A stretch of DNA of 64,000 bases from Maritimibacter sp. (GCA_002695005.1 NZNT01000020.1:186001-250000), one strand, 5' to 3'; counted from the stretch's first letter, positions 1 through 8,009 are shown. Notes: generated by a model not told the origin, from the sequence alone. Program-made: numbers and translations.

Positions 1-1
1 G

Positions 2-67
2 TTCTTTGCTATCCCGCTGCTGGTCGGTCTCGCGATCTACCTGTTTAGCCGGGACAGGACGGACTAG
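2..67 (+). CDS. C-terminal fragment of a membrane protein (5' end outside window)
   Basis: Only the last 21 codons are visible, followed by TAG at 65-67. They encode a hydrophobic stretch (FFAIPLLVGLAIYLF) and a short charged tail (SRDRTD), as expected for a final transmembrane helix. The frame is open to the left edge. Its stop overlaps the stop of the convergent helicase gene by four bases. The protein family cannot be told from this fragment, and the call rests on hydrophobicity and on the tight convergent fit. Confidence 0.5.
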   Translation, partial: FFAIPLLVGLAIYLFSRDRTD

Positions 68-1377
68 GCCGCCTTGCGTCCGCGCGTCCGGCGACGTCGC
101 TGACCCTGACCACCGCCAGCGGCCTTCTTGGCGCCTTGCGCCGCAGACTTGGGCTGGCCCTGCGGCTTGCCGCCGCCACCACGACGGGGTCCGCCACGGC
201 CACGCCCGCCGCCGCCGCCGCCACGCTTCGGCGGGTCGACTTCCTCGGGCTGGTGGCCGCCAAGGATCGGGATGTCGATCCTCATGACCTTCTGGATCTG
301 GCGCAGAAGCCCGATCTCTTCGCCGGTCACGAAGGCGATCGCATCGCCGCCTGCACCCGCGCGGGCCGTGCGACCGATGCGGTGAATGTAGTTCTCCGGC
401 ACTTCCGGCAGGTCGTAGTTGAACACATGGCTCACGCCCGGAATGTCGATCCCGCGCGCGGCAACGTCGGTCGCCACGAGGATGCGGGCCTCGCCGTCAC
501 GGAACGCCTTGAGCGCACGGTCGCGCTGGCCCTGCGATTTGTTGCCATGGATCGAGACGGCCTTGAACCCATCCGCGCACAACTGCTTCATCAGCCGCTC
601 GGACCCGTGCTTGGTGCGCCCGAAGACGAGCGACAGCCCGTCGGGCTCTTTCTCGAGGTAGGATTTGAGAAGGTCGAACTTGTCGCCCTTGTCCTGCGCC
701 CAGTGGATGCCCTGCGTGACCTTGTCCGCGGCCTTGCCCGGCGTGGCGACCTGCACCCTGACCGGATCGGTCAGGTAGGCGCGCGACAGCTCTTCCATCT
801 GCTTCGGCATCGTGGCCGAGAACAGCATGGTCTGGCGCGGTGTGCCAAGCTCCGGCGCGATCCGGCGCAGCGCGTGGATGAAACCCATGTCGAGCATCTG
901 GTCGGCCTCGTCGAGGACGAGGAAAGTGGCGCGGTCCAGCCGCACGGCGCGGCGGTCCATCAGGTCGATCAGGCGGCCGGGCGTCGCGACGAGGATGTCG
1001 GTGCCCTTGGCGAGGATCTGAACCTGCTTGTTGATCGACTTGCCGCCGACCACGGTGTTCACCTTGATATGGGTGCCTTTGACATAGTCGATCAGGTTGT
1101 CTGCGATCTGGTTCACCAGTTCGCGGGTCGGGGCGAGGATGAGCGCACGCACGCATTTCGGCTCGCGCTTGTCATGCCCGCCCAGGAGCTGTTGCACGAG
1201 CGGCAGACCGAAGGCGGCGGTCTTGCCGGTGCCGGTCTGGGCAAGGCCCATCACATCGGTGCCCGCAAGAGCGTGGGGAATGGCCTGCACCTGAATCGGC
1301 GAGGGGGTTTCGTAGCCCGCCGCGCTTACGGCGGCGAGGAGTTTCGGGTCGAGCCCGAGGTCTTTGAAGGAAGTCAT
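64..1377 (-). CDS. rhlE: DEAD-box ATP-dependent RNA helicase, RhlE type
   Basis: Superfamily 2 RNA helicase, expected to unwind RNA duplexes with ATP in the cytoplasm during ribosome assembly and RNA turnover. From the chosen start (437 residues) the motifs occur in order: Q motif near residues 4-33, Walker A AQTGTGKT 46-53, PTREL 83-87, DEAD 156-159, SAT 187-189, and HRIGRTARAG in the second RecA lobe. The last 65 or so residues are a Gly/Arg-rich basic tail of the kind that adds RNA affinity in RhlE proteins. The frame is open another 89 codons upstream, but that part is low-complexity and unlike the family. The ATG at 1377 begins MTSFKDLGL at the Q motif and has GGAAAG upstream. RhlE is the best family fit; RhlB or SrmB is less likely. 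Confidence 0.93.
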   Translation of the reverse strand: MTSFKDLGLDPKLLAAVSAAGYETPSPIQVQAIPHALAGTDVMGLAQTGTGKTAAFGLPLVQQLLGGHDKREPKCVRALILAPTRELVNQIADNLIDYVKGTHIKVNTVVGGKSINKQVQILAKGTDILVATPGRLIDLMDRRAVRLDRATFLVLDEADQMLDMGFIHALRRIAPELGTPRQTMLFSATMPKQMEELSRAYLTDPVRVQVATPGKAADKVTQGIHWAQDKGDKFDLLKSYLEKEPDGLSLVFGRTKHGSERLMKQLCADGFKAVSIHGNKSQGQRDRALKAFRDGEARILVATDVAARGIDIPGVSHVFNYDLPEVPENYIHRIGRTARAGAGGDAIAFVTGEEIGLLRQIQKVMRIDIPILGGHQPEEVDPPKRGGGGGGRGRGGPRRGGGGKPQGQPKSAAQGAKKAAGGGQGQRRRRTRGRKAA

Positions 1378-1741
1378 ATCGTCTTTCCGCGAAGCGCAAT
1401 CGCTCCGCTCTGCCGGCGCATCATGCGCCGTCGTCGCTGGGACGCGTCGAGCCTCATGACGGGGCGCTTGCCCGTCACCGTCCGGCGCGAAGCCCCCCGC
1501 GTGAATTGGGAACCTGTATTGGGCCGCTTGGGCCCGTTCATCCCGACCCTGCCGCACATCTTCTTGATGGTTGTCTGGCGGCGACGGCTCACGCGGCCGC
1601 GTTCGGGATGGGTCGCATATCGGGCCATCCGTCACGAAAGTCAATGGAGCCCGTCACGAATGGTGAGGGATGAAACCCTTTCACCTCCTCCGGCATTCCT
1701 GTATCAGCGCCCGAAACTTTGACACCGCAAAGGAGAGCCAG
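1378..1741. other. Divergent intergenic region between rhlE and asd
   Basis: About 360 bases lie between two divergent starts with no convincing gene. Near the helicase there is an inverted repeat, CGGCGCA-TCA-TGCGCCG (1414-1430), which would fall in the rhlE 5' leader, and a weaker one, GGGCC-GCTTG-GGCCC (1521-1535). RNA helicase genes often have structured, temperature-responsive leaders, so a role there is possible but not shown. The asd ribosome site AAGGAGA sits just before 1742. I could not assign a clear -35/-10 pair for either gene. Confidence 0.5.
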
Positions 1742-2764
1742 ATGGGCTACAAGGTCGTCGTCTGCGGCGCCACGGGTAACGTGGGTCGCGAAATGCTCAA
1801 CATCCTGGCCGAGCGCCAGTTCCCCGTGGACGAAGTCGCCGCGCTTGCATCGCGCCGGTCGCTCGGCACCGAGGTGAGCTTCGGCGACAAGACCCTGAAG
1901 ACCAAGGATCTCGACACGTTCGATTTCACGGGCTGGGACATCGCGCTCTTCGCCATCGGGTCCGACGCCACCAAGAAATACGCGCCGGTCGCGGCCAAGG
2001 CGGGCTGCGTGGTGATCGACAACTCGTCGCTCTACCGCTACGACCCGGACGTGCCGCTGATCGTGCCGGAGTGCAACCCGGACGCCATCCACGGCTATTC
2101 CAAGAAGAACATCATCGCGAACCCCAACTGCTCGACCGCGCAGATGGTCGTGGCGCTCAAGCCGTTGCACGAACGCGCGAAGATCAAGCGCGTGGTCGTG
2201 TCGACCTACCAGTCGGTTTCCGGCTCCGGCAAGGACGCGATGGACGAGCTCTGGAACCAGACCAAGGGCATGTTCGTGCCGGGTCAGGAAGTGGAGCCGA
2301 ATGCCTATCCCAAGCAGATCGCCTTCAACGTGATCCCGCAGATCGACGTGTTCATGGATTCAGGTGACACGAAAGAAGAATGGAAGATGGTCACCGAGAC
2401 GAAGAAGATCATCGATTCTTCGATCAAGGTCACCGCGACCTGCGTGCGCGTTCCCGTCTTCGTGGGTCATGCCGAGTCGATCAACATCGAGACCGAGGAA
2501 TTCCTCGACGAAGACGAAGCGCGCGAGATCCTGCGCCAGTCGCCGGGCCTTCTCGTCGTCGACAAGCGCGAGCCGGGCGGCTACGTCACGCCCGTCGAAT
2601 GCGTGGGCGATTTCGCCACGTTCATCAGCCGCATCCGGCAGGACGTGACCATCGAGAATGGCCTGAACCTTTGGTGCGTGTCCGACAACCTGCGCAAGGG
2701 CGCGGCCCTGAACGCAGTCCAGATCGCCGAGCTTCTGGGCCGTGAGGTTCTGAAGAAAGGCTGA
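1742..2764 (+). CDS. asd: Aspartate-semialdehyde dehydrogenase
   Basis: Cytoplasmic NADP-dependent enzyme that reduces L-4-aspartyl phosphate to L-aspartate 4-semialdehyde, the branch point to lysine/diaminopimelate, threonine, methionine and ectoine. The 340-residue protein has the usual family length. The N-terminal dinucleotide loop is GATGNVGREML (9-19), and the active-site cysteine lies in NPNCSTAQM (Cys130). The start ATG at 1742 has a good AAGGAGAG site. The frame runs further upstream but that part is unlike the family. It ends six bases before the convergent hypothetical gene. Aspartate semialdehyde is also an intermediate of the ectoine catabolic locus at 40-47 kb, so the two meet at this metabolite. 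Confidence 0.97.
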   Translation: MGYKVVVCGATGNVGREMLNILAERQFPVDEVAALASRRSLGTEVSFGDKTLKTKDLDTFDFTGWDIALFAIGSDATKKYAPVAAKAGCVVIDNSSLYRYDPDVPLIVPECNPDAIHGYSKKNIIANPNCSTAQMVVALKPLHERAKIKRVVVSTYQSVSGSGKDAMDELWNQTKGMFVPGQEVEPNAYPKQIAFNVIPQIDVFMDSGDTKEEWKMVTETKKIIDSSIKVTATCVRVPVFVGHAESINIETEEFLDEDEAREILRQSPGLLVVDKREPGGYVTPVECVGDFATFISRIRQDVTIENGLNLWCVSDNLRKGAALNAVQIAELLGREVLKKG

Positions 2765-2770
2765 CGCACC

Positions 2771-3253
2771 TCAGTCGTCTTCGATCAGAATGAGATCGTC
2801 ATCGCCGTCGGGGGACACCCCGGCGGCGTTTTCATTAAGGATGTGCCGCATCCGGTGCGGATGGCCCGGCATCGGGCACCTGAACTTGCGCACGAGTCGT
2901 GAATAGGGGAAGCCGAGTTCCGACAATTTGCACAGTCGCGCGCCCGTCTCCCGGTCGTGAAGGGTCAGGCCGCCGCCCGCTGGCCGCACTTCATGGCCTC
3001 TGCGCGCGAGGCGGTCGGCAAGGTCGGCCCAGCCGGTCGCGCTCGCCATATCGGCAGCGAGGAGCCGCTGAAGGCGCGCGACGAGCGGCTCATCCGCCCG
3101 GTTGGGCGTCTTCGCCCCGGTGCGCCGCCGAAGCTCGCGCGCCACGAGGTCGCGCAAGACCTGACCTGGCGTCTGGTCCAGGTCGCGACCGATGCGCTCC
3201 AGCGCCTCGACCATCTGTGGCGGCATCGCGAAAGTGACGTCCTGCAACTCCAT
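2771..3253 (-). CDS. Hypothetical protein with a ribbon-helix-helix-like N-terminus
   Basis: A 160-residue protein I do not recognise as a named family. Residues 1-45 (beta strand LQDVTFAMP, then helices around MVEALERIGRDL and PGQVLRDLVAREL) look like a CopG/Arc-type ribbon-helix-helix DNA-binding fold. The middle is polar. The C-terminal half carries RLVRKFRCPMPGHPHR, with one Cys and two His, and ends in a very acidic tail (DGDDDLILIEDD). The start at 3253 has GGGAGC upstream; an in-frame ATG at 3274 has AAGG directly abutting it, which is poor spacing. A DNA-binding role is inference. Confidence 0.6.
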   Translation of the reverse strand: MELQDVTFAMPPQMVEALERIGRDLDQTPGQVLRDLVARELRRRTGAKTPNRADEPLVARLQRLLAADMASATGWADLADRLARRGHEVRPAGGGLTLHDRETGARLCKLSELGFPYSRLVRKFRCPMPGHPHRMRHILNENAAGVSPDGDDDLILIEDD

Positions 3254-3375
3254 GCTCCCATCTTCGCCGATCATCCTTACCGATCGGTGAATAGGCGCCG
3301 ACGGAAATCACGGCGCTTTCCCGGTCTGGCCCGGCGCGTTAGCGTGCCCTCACCGGTTTCCAGAAAGGACCCCCG

Positions 3376-5010
3376 ATGCGTGCCACCGTTTCGCTGATCG
3401 CTCTCCTCGTCGCGGCGCCCGCCGCCGCCGACACCGTCTTCGCTCAGGCACCGGTGGCCGCCGCCACGCTCTATCCCGACGGCGCGACGCTCACGCTGCG
3501 CGCCGAGATCGATCTCCCCGCCGGGTCGCATGTGGTGATGGTGCCTTATGCCAGGGCCGGCGGGTCGGGGAGCCTGCCACGCATCGCCGTGAGTGACGGC
3601 GTCACCGTCGGTGCGCTCGGGTTCCGCCGCGACGTGGTGGCCGATCCGCGCGACATTTATTCCGAGGCGCAGGAGGAGGCCGCGCAGGCCCGCGATGCCG
3701 CCGAGGATCGGCTCCTGGCCAAACAGGACGAATTGGACACGGCGCGCGTGCTGCTTACCGCGCTTCAGGCCAAGGCCGATTACCTCGCCGGAATAACGCC
3801 GCCGGAGGACGCGACTGCCGACCAGATCCTCGCCATTGCCGAAATGGTGTCGTCACAGACGGCCGAAACCCGCTCGGCCATTCTCGTGGCCAAGGCTGAT
3901 CTGCGCCCGCTCGAAGAGGAGCTGGAGGATTTGCGCGGCGCACTCTCTGCCGCCGAGGCCGCGCTCGCCCGCCTGTCGCCGCCGGGGGCCGAGAACGACA
4001 TGCTGACCGTGGAAGTCACGGTGGCCGAGGCCGGGCCGGTCGCGCTCGAGATGACCGAGCAAAGCGGGGCGGCGGGATGGCGCGTGGACTACGATGCGAA
4101 CCTCGACCGCGACGCGGGCGAACTCACGCTGGATCGCAAGCTCATCGTCATCCAGAACGACGGCCGCACCTGGGCGGACGTGGACCTGACCCTGTCCACC
4201 GCGCGGCCCAACGACCAGATCGCGCCGAGCGAAGTCTATTCCGACCGTGCCGAGATCTTCGAGCCGCAACTCGCCCGCAACGCTGCGCCCGAACCGATGG
4301 TCGAGATGGAGATGGCCGAGGAAGGCAGGGGGGTTGCCGACATGGCCGTCGCGCCCGCACCGATGCAGACCGCCGGCCTCAAGGTCGATGGGTTGGCGAT
4401 TTCCTATGTTTATCCCGAGCCGGTCACCATCGCTTCCGGCGAGGCGGCGGAGCTTGCACTCGATAGCCTGACCATCCCGGCGGACCCCGGCATCGAGGCC
4501 GCGCCGCGCTGGGACGACACGGCTTTCCTCATGGCATCCTTCACCAACGTGACGGGTGAGCCGATCCTTCCCGGTGACGCGAGCCTGTCGCGCGACGGGG
4601 CTTTCGTCGGGCGCACCACGTTCCCCATGATCCCTGCGGGCGCGGAGGAGGAGCTGGCCTTCGGTCCCATCGACTCGATCCGCCTCGACACGATCTTCAA
4701 GCGCAACGAGGAAGGGGACGCCGGCATCATCACGCGGTCCTCCACCCGGCAGCAGGACATCACCTTCACGGTCGAGAACCTGTCGGACGAGACGCAGGAG
4801 GTGCGTGCGCTCTATCCGCTTACCTTTTCCGAAAAGGAGAATCTCGAGGTTGCGGTCGTAGCCCAACCCGCGCCGGACGAGACGGACGTGGACGACCGGC
4901 GTGGCGTGTCCGCGTGGAACCTTACGCTCGCCCCAGGTGAGACGCAGGAAGTGCGGATCACCGTGACGCTGGATTGGCCGGAGGGGCAGATCCTGAACTG
5001 GGCGCCGTAA
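3376..5010 (+). CDS. Secreted DUF4139/DUF4140 (mucoidy-inhibitor-like) protein
   Basis: A 544-residue envelope protein. Residues 1-18 form a Sec signal peptide ending in AAPAAADT. The first domain (roughly 25-125) resembles DUF4140, with the typical opening VAAATLYPDGATLTLRAEI. A long helical, probably coiled-coil segment follows (about 100-210, rich in Glu/Ala/Leu). The C-terminal half is a DUF4139 beta domain (GWRVDYDANLD through PEGQILNWAP). A low-complexity Glu/Met/Ala insert (about 305-335) splits this domain. Family members are called mucoidy inhibitor MuiA-like; the biochemical role is unknown. The start at 3376 has AGAAAGGAC upstream. It stands alone with no obvious partner. Confidence 0.85.
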   Translation: MRATVSLIALLVAAPAAADTVFAQAPVAAATLYPDGATLTLRAEIDLPAGSHVVMVPYARAGGSGSLPRIAVSDGVTVGALGFRRDVVADPRDIYSEAQEEAAQARDAAEDRLLAKQDELDTARVLLTALQAKADYLAGITPPEDATADQILAIAEMVSSQTAETRSAILVAKADLRPLEEELEDLRGALSAAEAALARLSPPGAENDMLTVEVTVAEAGPVALEMTEQSGAAGWRVDYDANLDRDAGELTLDRKLIVIQNDGRTWADVDLTLSTARPNDQIAPSEVYSDRAEIFEPQLARNAAPEPMVEMEMAEEGRGVADMAVAPAPMQTAGLKVDGLAISYVYPEPVTIASGEAAELALDSLTIPADPGIEAAPRWDDTAFLMASFTNVTGEPILPGDASLSRDGAFVGRTTFPMIPAGAEEELAFGPIDSIRLDTIFKRNEEGDAGIITRSSTRQQDITFTVENLSDETQEVRALYPLTFSEKENLEVAVVAQPAPDETDVDDRRGVSAWNLTLAPGETQEVRITVTLDWPEGQILNWAP

Positions 5011-5195
5011 GGTTCTGTCAATTTGCCTTAACTAAAATCGTTTTCTCTGGGCACCGTTTCGCCGCAGAGCCGCACGAATTGTGTCCGAATCCGGGGCGAT
5101 CCTGTCTAGGTCGGCAAGACAGCCGGCCCTGCGGCAAAGCCCGCCCCGGCCCGAGAGGCCCCACCGGAAACCGGTTCCCCATCAAACCGCACACG

Positions 5196-5215
5196 CGCGC
5201 CCGCACGCGGGCGCG
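5196..5215 (+). promoter_or_regulatory. GC-rich hairpin abutting the ribosome site of the first small ORF
   Basis: CGCGCCCGC (5196-5204) and GCGGGCGCG (5207-5215) form a near-perfect stem, read either with a two-base loop or as an 8-bp stem with a CACG tetraloop. The right arm touches the GGAAGGA site that precedes the ATG at 5232. Such placement could control translation of the small ORF or stop transcription from the DUF4139 gene, though there is no T-tract. The hairpin is seen in sequence and its function is inferred. Confidence 0.45.
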
Positions 5216-5231
5216 GAAGGACCGGAACGTC

Positions 5232-5417
5232 ATGCACACCACTGTCATCGCATTTCCCCCGCCCCGTCCCGCCAACACCAATGCGCCGGGACTTGCCAAG
5301 GCCGCCGCGACCGTCGTGTCGCTCGAGCGCTGGAAAAGGCGGGCCCGGCCCTTCCGCACGCCGACCGGGGTCTTCTTCAGGACGTCCGTTCTCTGCACGA
5401 CGGGCGATATCGCCTGA
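5232..5417 (+). CDS. Small protein A of a five-member cluster (TVVS-x3-WK motif)
   Basis: A predicted 61-residue protein of unknown function. The ATG at 5232 has GGAAGGA 11 bases upstream. It opens MHTTVIAFPPP and carries TVVSLERWK at 27-35, followed by an Arg-rich stretch. The ORF at 6179 has NVVSIADWK at exactly the same residue numbers and a matching VI-x-F near its N-terminus, so the two appear paralogous. There is no signal peptide or membrane helix. Coding status rests on the ribosome site and the paralogy; translation has not been shown. Confidence 0.55.
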   Translation: MHTTVIAFPPPRPANTNAPGLAKAAATVVSLERWKRRARPFRTPTGVFFRTSVLCTTGDIA

Positions 5418-5449
5418 TCCCAGTCATTTCAGTCAAAGGAAAAGCCGCC

Positions 5450-5704
5450 ATGACCAACCGCGCCAAGACCGCCACCACCGAAACGCTCACGACCACCGGA
5501 AGCGAGGATCTGCCTATCATCGATAAGGCGCGCCGCGGTCGCCTCGCCGCGCTGGCCCGCCTGCGCGCACGGTCGGCGGTGGCAGGCAATGTCGTGTCCA
5601 TGTTCGACAATACGATCCCCAGACGCACAGCCGTGCCGGTCTTCCAGTCCTGCCGGGGGCGGAAATACGCGCCCCTTCTCCTCACGAATCCCATTGCGGC
5701 GTGA
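5450..5704 (+). CDS. Small protein B of the cluster (KAR-x-GR, NVVS-x-FD motifs)
   Basis: A predicted 84-residue basic protein with AAAGGAAAAG upstream of its ATG. Residues 22-70 align with the ORF at 6408: I-x-KAR-x-GR-x-AALA-x-L, then NVVSMFD, then a PxF segment. I count about 21 identities over 46 aligned positions with one gap. Compared with that paralogue, B has an extra Thr-rich N-terminus (about 20 residues) and a longer C-terminus. The pattern suggests a helical basic N-terminal part followed by a short conserved strand. Function is unknown. It lies 32 bases after small ORF A on the same strand. Confidence 0.6.
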   Translation: MTNRAKTATTETLTTTGSEDLPIIDKARRGRLAALARLRARSAVAGNVVSMFDNTIPRRTAVPVFQSCRGRKYAPLLLTNPIAA

Positions 5705-5716
5705 ATGCGACTCACT

Positions 5717-5732
5717 TGTGACGCGCGTCACG
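5717..5732. promoter_or_regulatory. CRP/FNR-family-like palindrome TGTGA-N6-TCACG
   Basis: The bases TGTGA CGCGCG TCACG include a perfect 14-bp palindrome (5718-5731). They match the general CRP-type half-site layout TGTGA-N6-TCACA in nine of ten fixed positions. The site lies 13 bases after the stop of small ORF B and about 190 bases before small ORF C, in a 220-base gene-free stretch that could hold a promoter for ORFs C to E. Which regulator would bind is not known, and the match could be chance in GC-rich DNA. Confidence 0.4.
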
Positions 5733-5924
5733 GCAGGGTCAGATTTGAATCGGGCACTTTTGGCGAAGTGAGGCAAAGTTGGGTCGAAAGGTAGGGAAAC
5801 CCAGCGCTTTCCGGTGTTCAAAGCGTGAAATGTCTCATTCTTGCCCAATTTGAGCAAATTTCCCGCCCGAATCGAGGCGCAGCTTTGTTCACATCGGAAC
5901 AGAAAGATGAACACGAGGTTCAGA

Positions 5925-6101
5925 ATGGCTGCCACCACTCACGACCCGAAGGACACCAAGGTGATCCGCTTCCCGAAGCCGCTCAAAGGCATCGCGAACC
6001 GGGACCGCAACAAGCGCCTTCCGTCCCTGACCAGCGCAGACGTCGAGAACTTCTTCTCGAATGCCGACGCCAAGGGACAAACCAAGAAACTCGCGGCCTG
6101 A
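5925..6101 (+). CDS. Small protein C of the cluster
   Basis: A predicted 58-residue protein of unknown function. It shares the VI-x-FP element (KVIRFPKPLKG) with small ORF A but lacks the VVS motif; it has DVENFFSNAD instead. The ATG at 5925 has GAGG seven bases upstream. In-frame ATGs at 5907 and 5841 exist, but the first has poor spacing and the second has no site. The protein is basic and polar with no membrane segment. Its position between the two paralogous pairs suggests a common transcript with ORFs D and E, from a promoter in 5705-5924. Confidence 0.55.
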   Translation: MAATTHDPKDTKVIRFPKPLKGIANRDRNKRLPSLTSADVENFFSNADAKGQTKKLAA

Positions 6102-6178
6102 CCACCGCGCCCTCCTGACCAAACCTAACCCGGCCGAGAAAAAAACAAACCGGCCACAAAATCCTGGGGAAACAGACA

Positions 6179-6355
6179 ATGACCAACGTAATCGACTTCA
6201 CCGCCTACCGCGCCGCCAAAGCCCCCAAAGCTTCGAACGGCGAAAAGTTCCAGAACAACGTGGTGTCCATCGCCGACTGGAAAGACGCGGCTCACGCCCG
6301 CCGCAACGTCCACGTCACGACCGACGTCCTCGCTTCCATCGGTTCGGCCTGCTGA
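6179..6355 (+). CDS. Small protein D of the cluster (paralogue of A)
   Basis: A predicted 58-residue protein running from ATG 6179 to TGA 6353-6355, with GGGGAA upstream. It opens MTNVIDFTAYRAAK and carries NVVSIADWK at 27-35, the same residue numbers as TVVSLERWK in the ORF at 5232. It ends in Gly-Ser-Ala-Cys. The function is unknown and I see no known domain. The shared motif position, the good ribosome site and the matching strand support a real gene despite its size. Confidence 0.6.
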   Translation: MTNVIDFTAYRAAKAPKASNGEKFQNNVVSIADWKDAAHARRNVHVTTDVLASIGSAC

Positions 6356-6407
6356 GCCACCCTGACCGAAGCTTCCTGACAACACCCCTCATTCTGGAGA
6401 CACCCCA

Positions 6408-6590
6408 ATGACACTCATCGAAAAAGCCCGCGCCGGCCGCCGTGCCGCTCTCGCCTCCCTCGAAAACGAAATCGAGAACGCCTCCAACGTCGTGTCGATC
6501 TTCGACTTCGCCCCGACGAAGAAGAGCGAGCCGATCCCGGCATTCAGCTCGATCCGGACGGAGGGTGCCGTCGTGCGCCTCGCCGCCTGA
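6408..6590 (+). CDS. Small protein E of the cluster (paralogue of B)
   Basis: A predicted 60-residue protein with CTGGAGA upstream of its ATG. The layout is EKARAGRRAALASL (5-18), NVVSIFD (27-33) and a PAFSS segment (44-48), which aligns along most of its length with residues 22-70 of the ORF at 5450. The N-terminus is probably a basic helix, with the conserved NVVS strand after it. The function is unknown. It is the last gene of the cluster: a strong terminator begins 21 bases after its stop. Confidence 0.65.
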   Translation: MTLIEKARAGRRAALASLENEIENASNVVSIFDFAPTKKSEPIPAFSSIRTEGAVVRLAA

Positions 6591-6610
6591 TCCATCTCAC
6601 CCCGATCCGG

Positions 6611-6655
6611 AAAGGACGGGCGCGGTTGCCCTCACCGCGTCCGTCCTTTTCTTTT
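6611..6655 (+). terminator. Rho-independent terminator ending the small-protein cluster
   Basis: AAAGGACGGGCGCGG (6611-6625) pairs with CCGCGTCCGTCCTTT (6635-6649), giving fifteen pairs with one G-T wobble and a nine-base loop. TTTTCTTTT-like sequence follows. This is the clearest intrinsic terminator in the window. It lies between the rightward small ORFs and the end of the leftward lipid operon, and might also serve that operon weakly. Confidence 0.85.
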
Positions 6656-7065
6656 CAGGCAGCGGTGTCGAGGTCCATATCCTCGGAAACCTCCACCGCC
6701 TCCGCCGCACAGATCCTGCGCAAACTGAAGGTGTAGGTCGCGCCATAGATCGTCGCGACCGAGAAGGGCAGCGCGACAGTCAGCCAGAACGCTGGTGTGT
6801 GGGCCGCGGTGTGGATGACCGTGAGAAAAGAGGCAGAGATCGCGCTGGCCGTCAGGGTCGGGGGCAACACGCCAACGGTCCGCCGCGCGACCCATTCGAT
6901 CGCCCGCTTCATGAACAGCGTCACCGTTGCGGTAATCATACCTTGCACAAGACCGGCGATGAGGGGCGCGGGCCAGTCATGGCCGAGGTTCGCGAAAAAC
7001 GCCCACCCGCCCATCATCGTGACGCCAGCCGCGATGTGAGCGATGTTCGAGTGAAGAAAATTCAT
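6655..7065 (-). CDS. Small integral membrane protein, family not recognised
   Basis: A 136-residue protein with three or four hydrophobic helices (around residues 8-25, 33-52, 68-87 and 92-112) and an acidic C-terminal tail (EAVEVSEDMDLDTAA). It begins two bases after the stop of the CdsA-like gene and is the last gene of a four-gene leftward operon, so it is probably cotranslated with lipid enzymes. Operons of this sort often contain a CDP-alcohol phosphatidyltransferase, but I do not see that family's DG-x2-AR signature here. The role is unknown; membrane location is a fair prediction. The ATG at 7065 has only a weak ribosome site, as is common for coupled genes. Confidence 0.7.
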   Translation of the reverse strand: MNFLHSNIAHIAAGVTMMGGWAFFANLGHDWPAPLIAGLVQGMITATVTLFMKRAIEWVARRTVGVLPPTLTASAISASFLTVIHTAAHTPAFWLTVALPFSVATIYGATYTFSLRRICAAEAVEVSEDMDLDTAA

Positions 7066-7067
7066 GC

Positions 7068-8009
7068 CTAGGACCAGAAATATCTGACAATGTGAAAAAA
7101 GATCGGAGCCGCGAATACGACCGAGTCTAACCTGTCGGTAAAGCCCCCGTGGCCCGCAATCAAGTGTCCCCAGTCCTTTACGCCCTTGTCGCGTTTGATC
7201 GCGGACATGACGAGGCCGCCGAATAAGCCCATCAGGGTAACGGTGACGGCCACCCCTGCTGACTGCCAGACGGCGAACGGCGTCAGCCAGGAAAGCACCG
7301 CACCGAGGATCGCGGCAGAGACGATTCCGCCCGCGAATCCCTCCCACGTCTTTGAGGGTGACAGCGTGGGTGCTACCGGATGGCGTCCCCACAGCTTGCT
7401 CCAGACGTACTGAAGCACATCCGCGCCCTGAACCACGACGACGAGCCAGGCAATAAGCAGGATCTCGCGCCCGTCGAAGCCCGGAATATCCAGAGTGAGA
7501 AGGGCGGGCACATGCGAGGCTGCGAAAACGGCGACCATCAGGCCCCATTGGGTCTCGGCAACCCGCGACAGGAACCGGGTCGTGTCGCCCCGCAAGGCCA
7601 CGAGTATCGGCATGAACAGGAAGGCATAGACCGGAATGAAGATCGAATAGAGCCCGTACCAGTCGATATAGATCAGCCAGTATTGCACTGGCACGATGAC
7701 GAAAAAGGACACGAGAAGCGCATAGTGATCGGCCCGACTTTTCGCGGTGAGCGTCAGGAATTCCCGCAGCGCGGCGAATGACAACAGTGCGAACAGGACG
7801 ATCACGCCGATGGACCCGAACAGAAAGGACAGGGCCAGAAGCACCACCATCGCCCACCAGGAACTGATCCGCGCGTTCAGGTTTTCGACCAAGGTGTTGG
7901 TGCCGTCCGCATCGAAACGGCGTCTCAGGGTTTCGCCGAGGATCGAGGCGAGCGAGAGCACCAGGACGATGGCCAGAAGCAACCCATAGAATTCGGCCGA
8001 CGCACTCAT
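7068..8009 (-). CDS. Phosphatidate cytidylyltransferase-like protein (CdsA family)
   Basis: Polytopic membrane enzyme of the CTP transferase family. The expected reaction is phosphatidic acid plus CTP giving CDP-diacylglycerol. The 313-residue protein has about eight hydrophobic helices. The family signature lies near the C-terminus: SPSKTWEGFAGG, and SAIKRDKGVKDWGHLIAGHGG followed by FTDRLDS. The start at 8009 overlaps the acyltransferase stop by four bases (ATGA). The pairing with PlsC suggests an accessory phospholipid or glycolipid route, because housekeeping cdsA usually sits with uppS and dxr. That last point is inference. Confidence 0.88.
   Translation of the reverse strand: MSASAEFYGLLLAIVLVLSLASILGETLRRRFDADGTNTLVENLNARISSWWAMVVLLALSFLFGSIGVIVLFALLSFAALREFLTLTAKSRADHYALLVSFFVIVPVQYWLIYIDWYGLYSIFIPVYAFLFMPILVALRGDTTRFLSRVAETQWGLMVAVFAASHVPALLTLDIPGFDGREILLIAWLVVVVQGADVLQYVWSKLWGRHPVAPTLSPSKTWEGFAGGIVSAAILGAVLSWLTPFAVWQSAGVAVTVTLMGLFGGLVMSAIKRDKGVKDWGHLIAGHGGFTDRLDSVVFAAPIFFHIVRYFWS

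Noticed and set aside
1378-1644. N-terminal extension of the helicase frame
   Set aside because: The extension is low-complexity, lacks a better ribosome site, and the family starts at the Q motif just after 1377.
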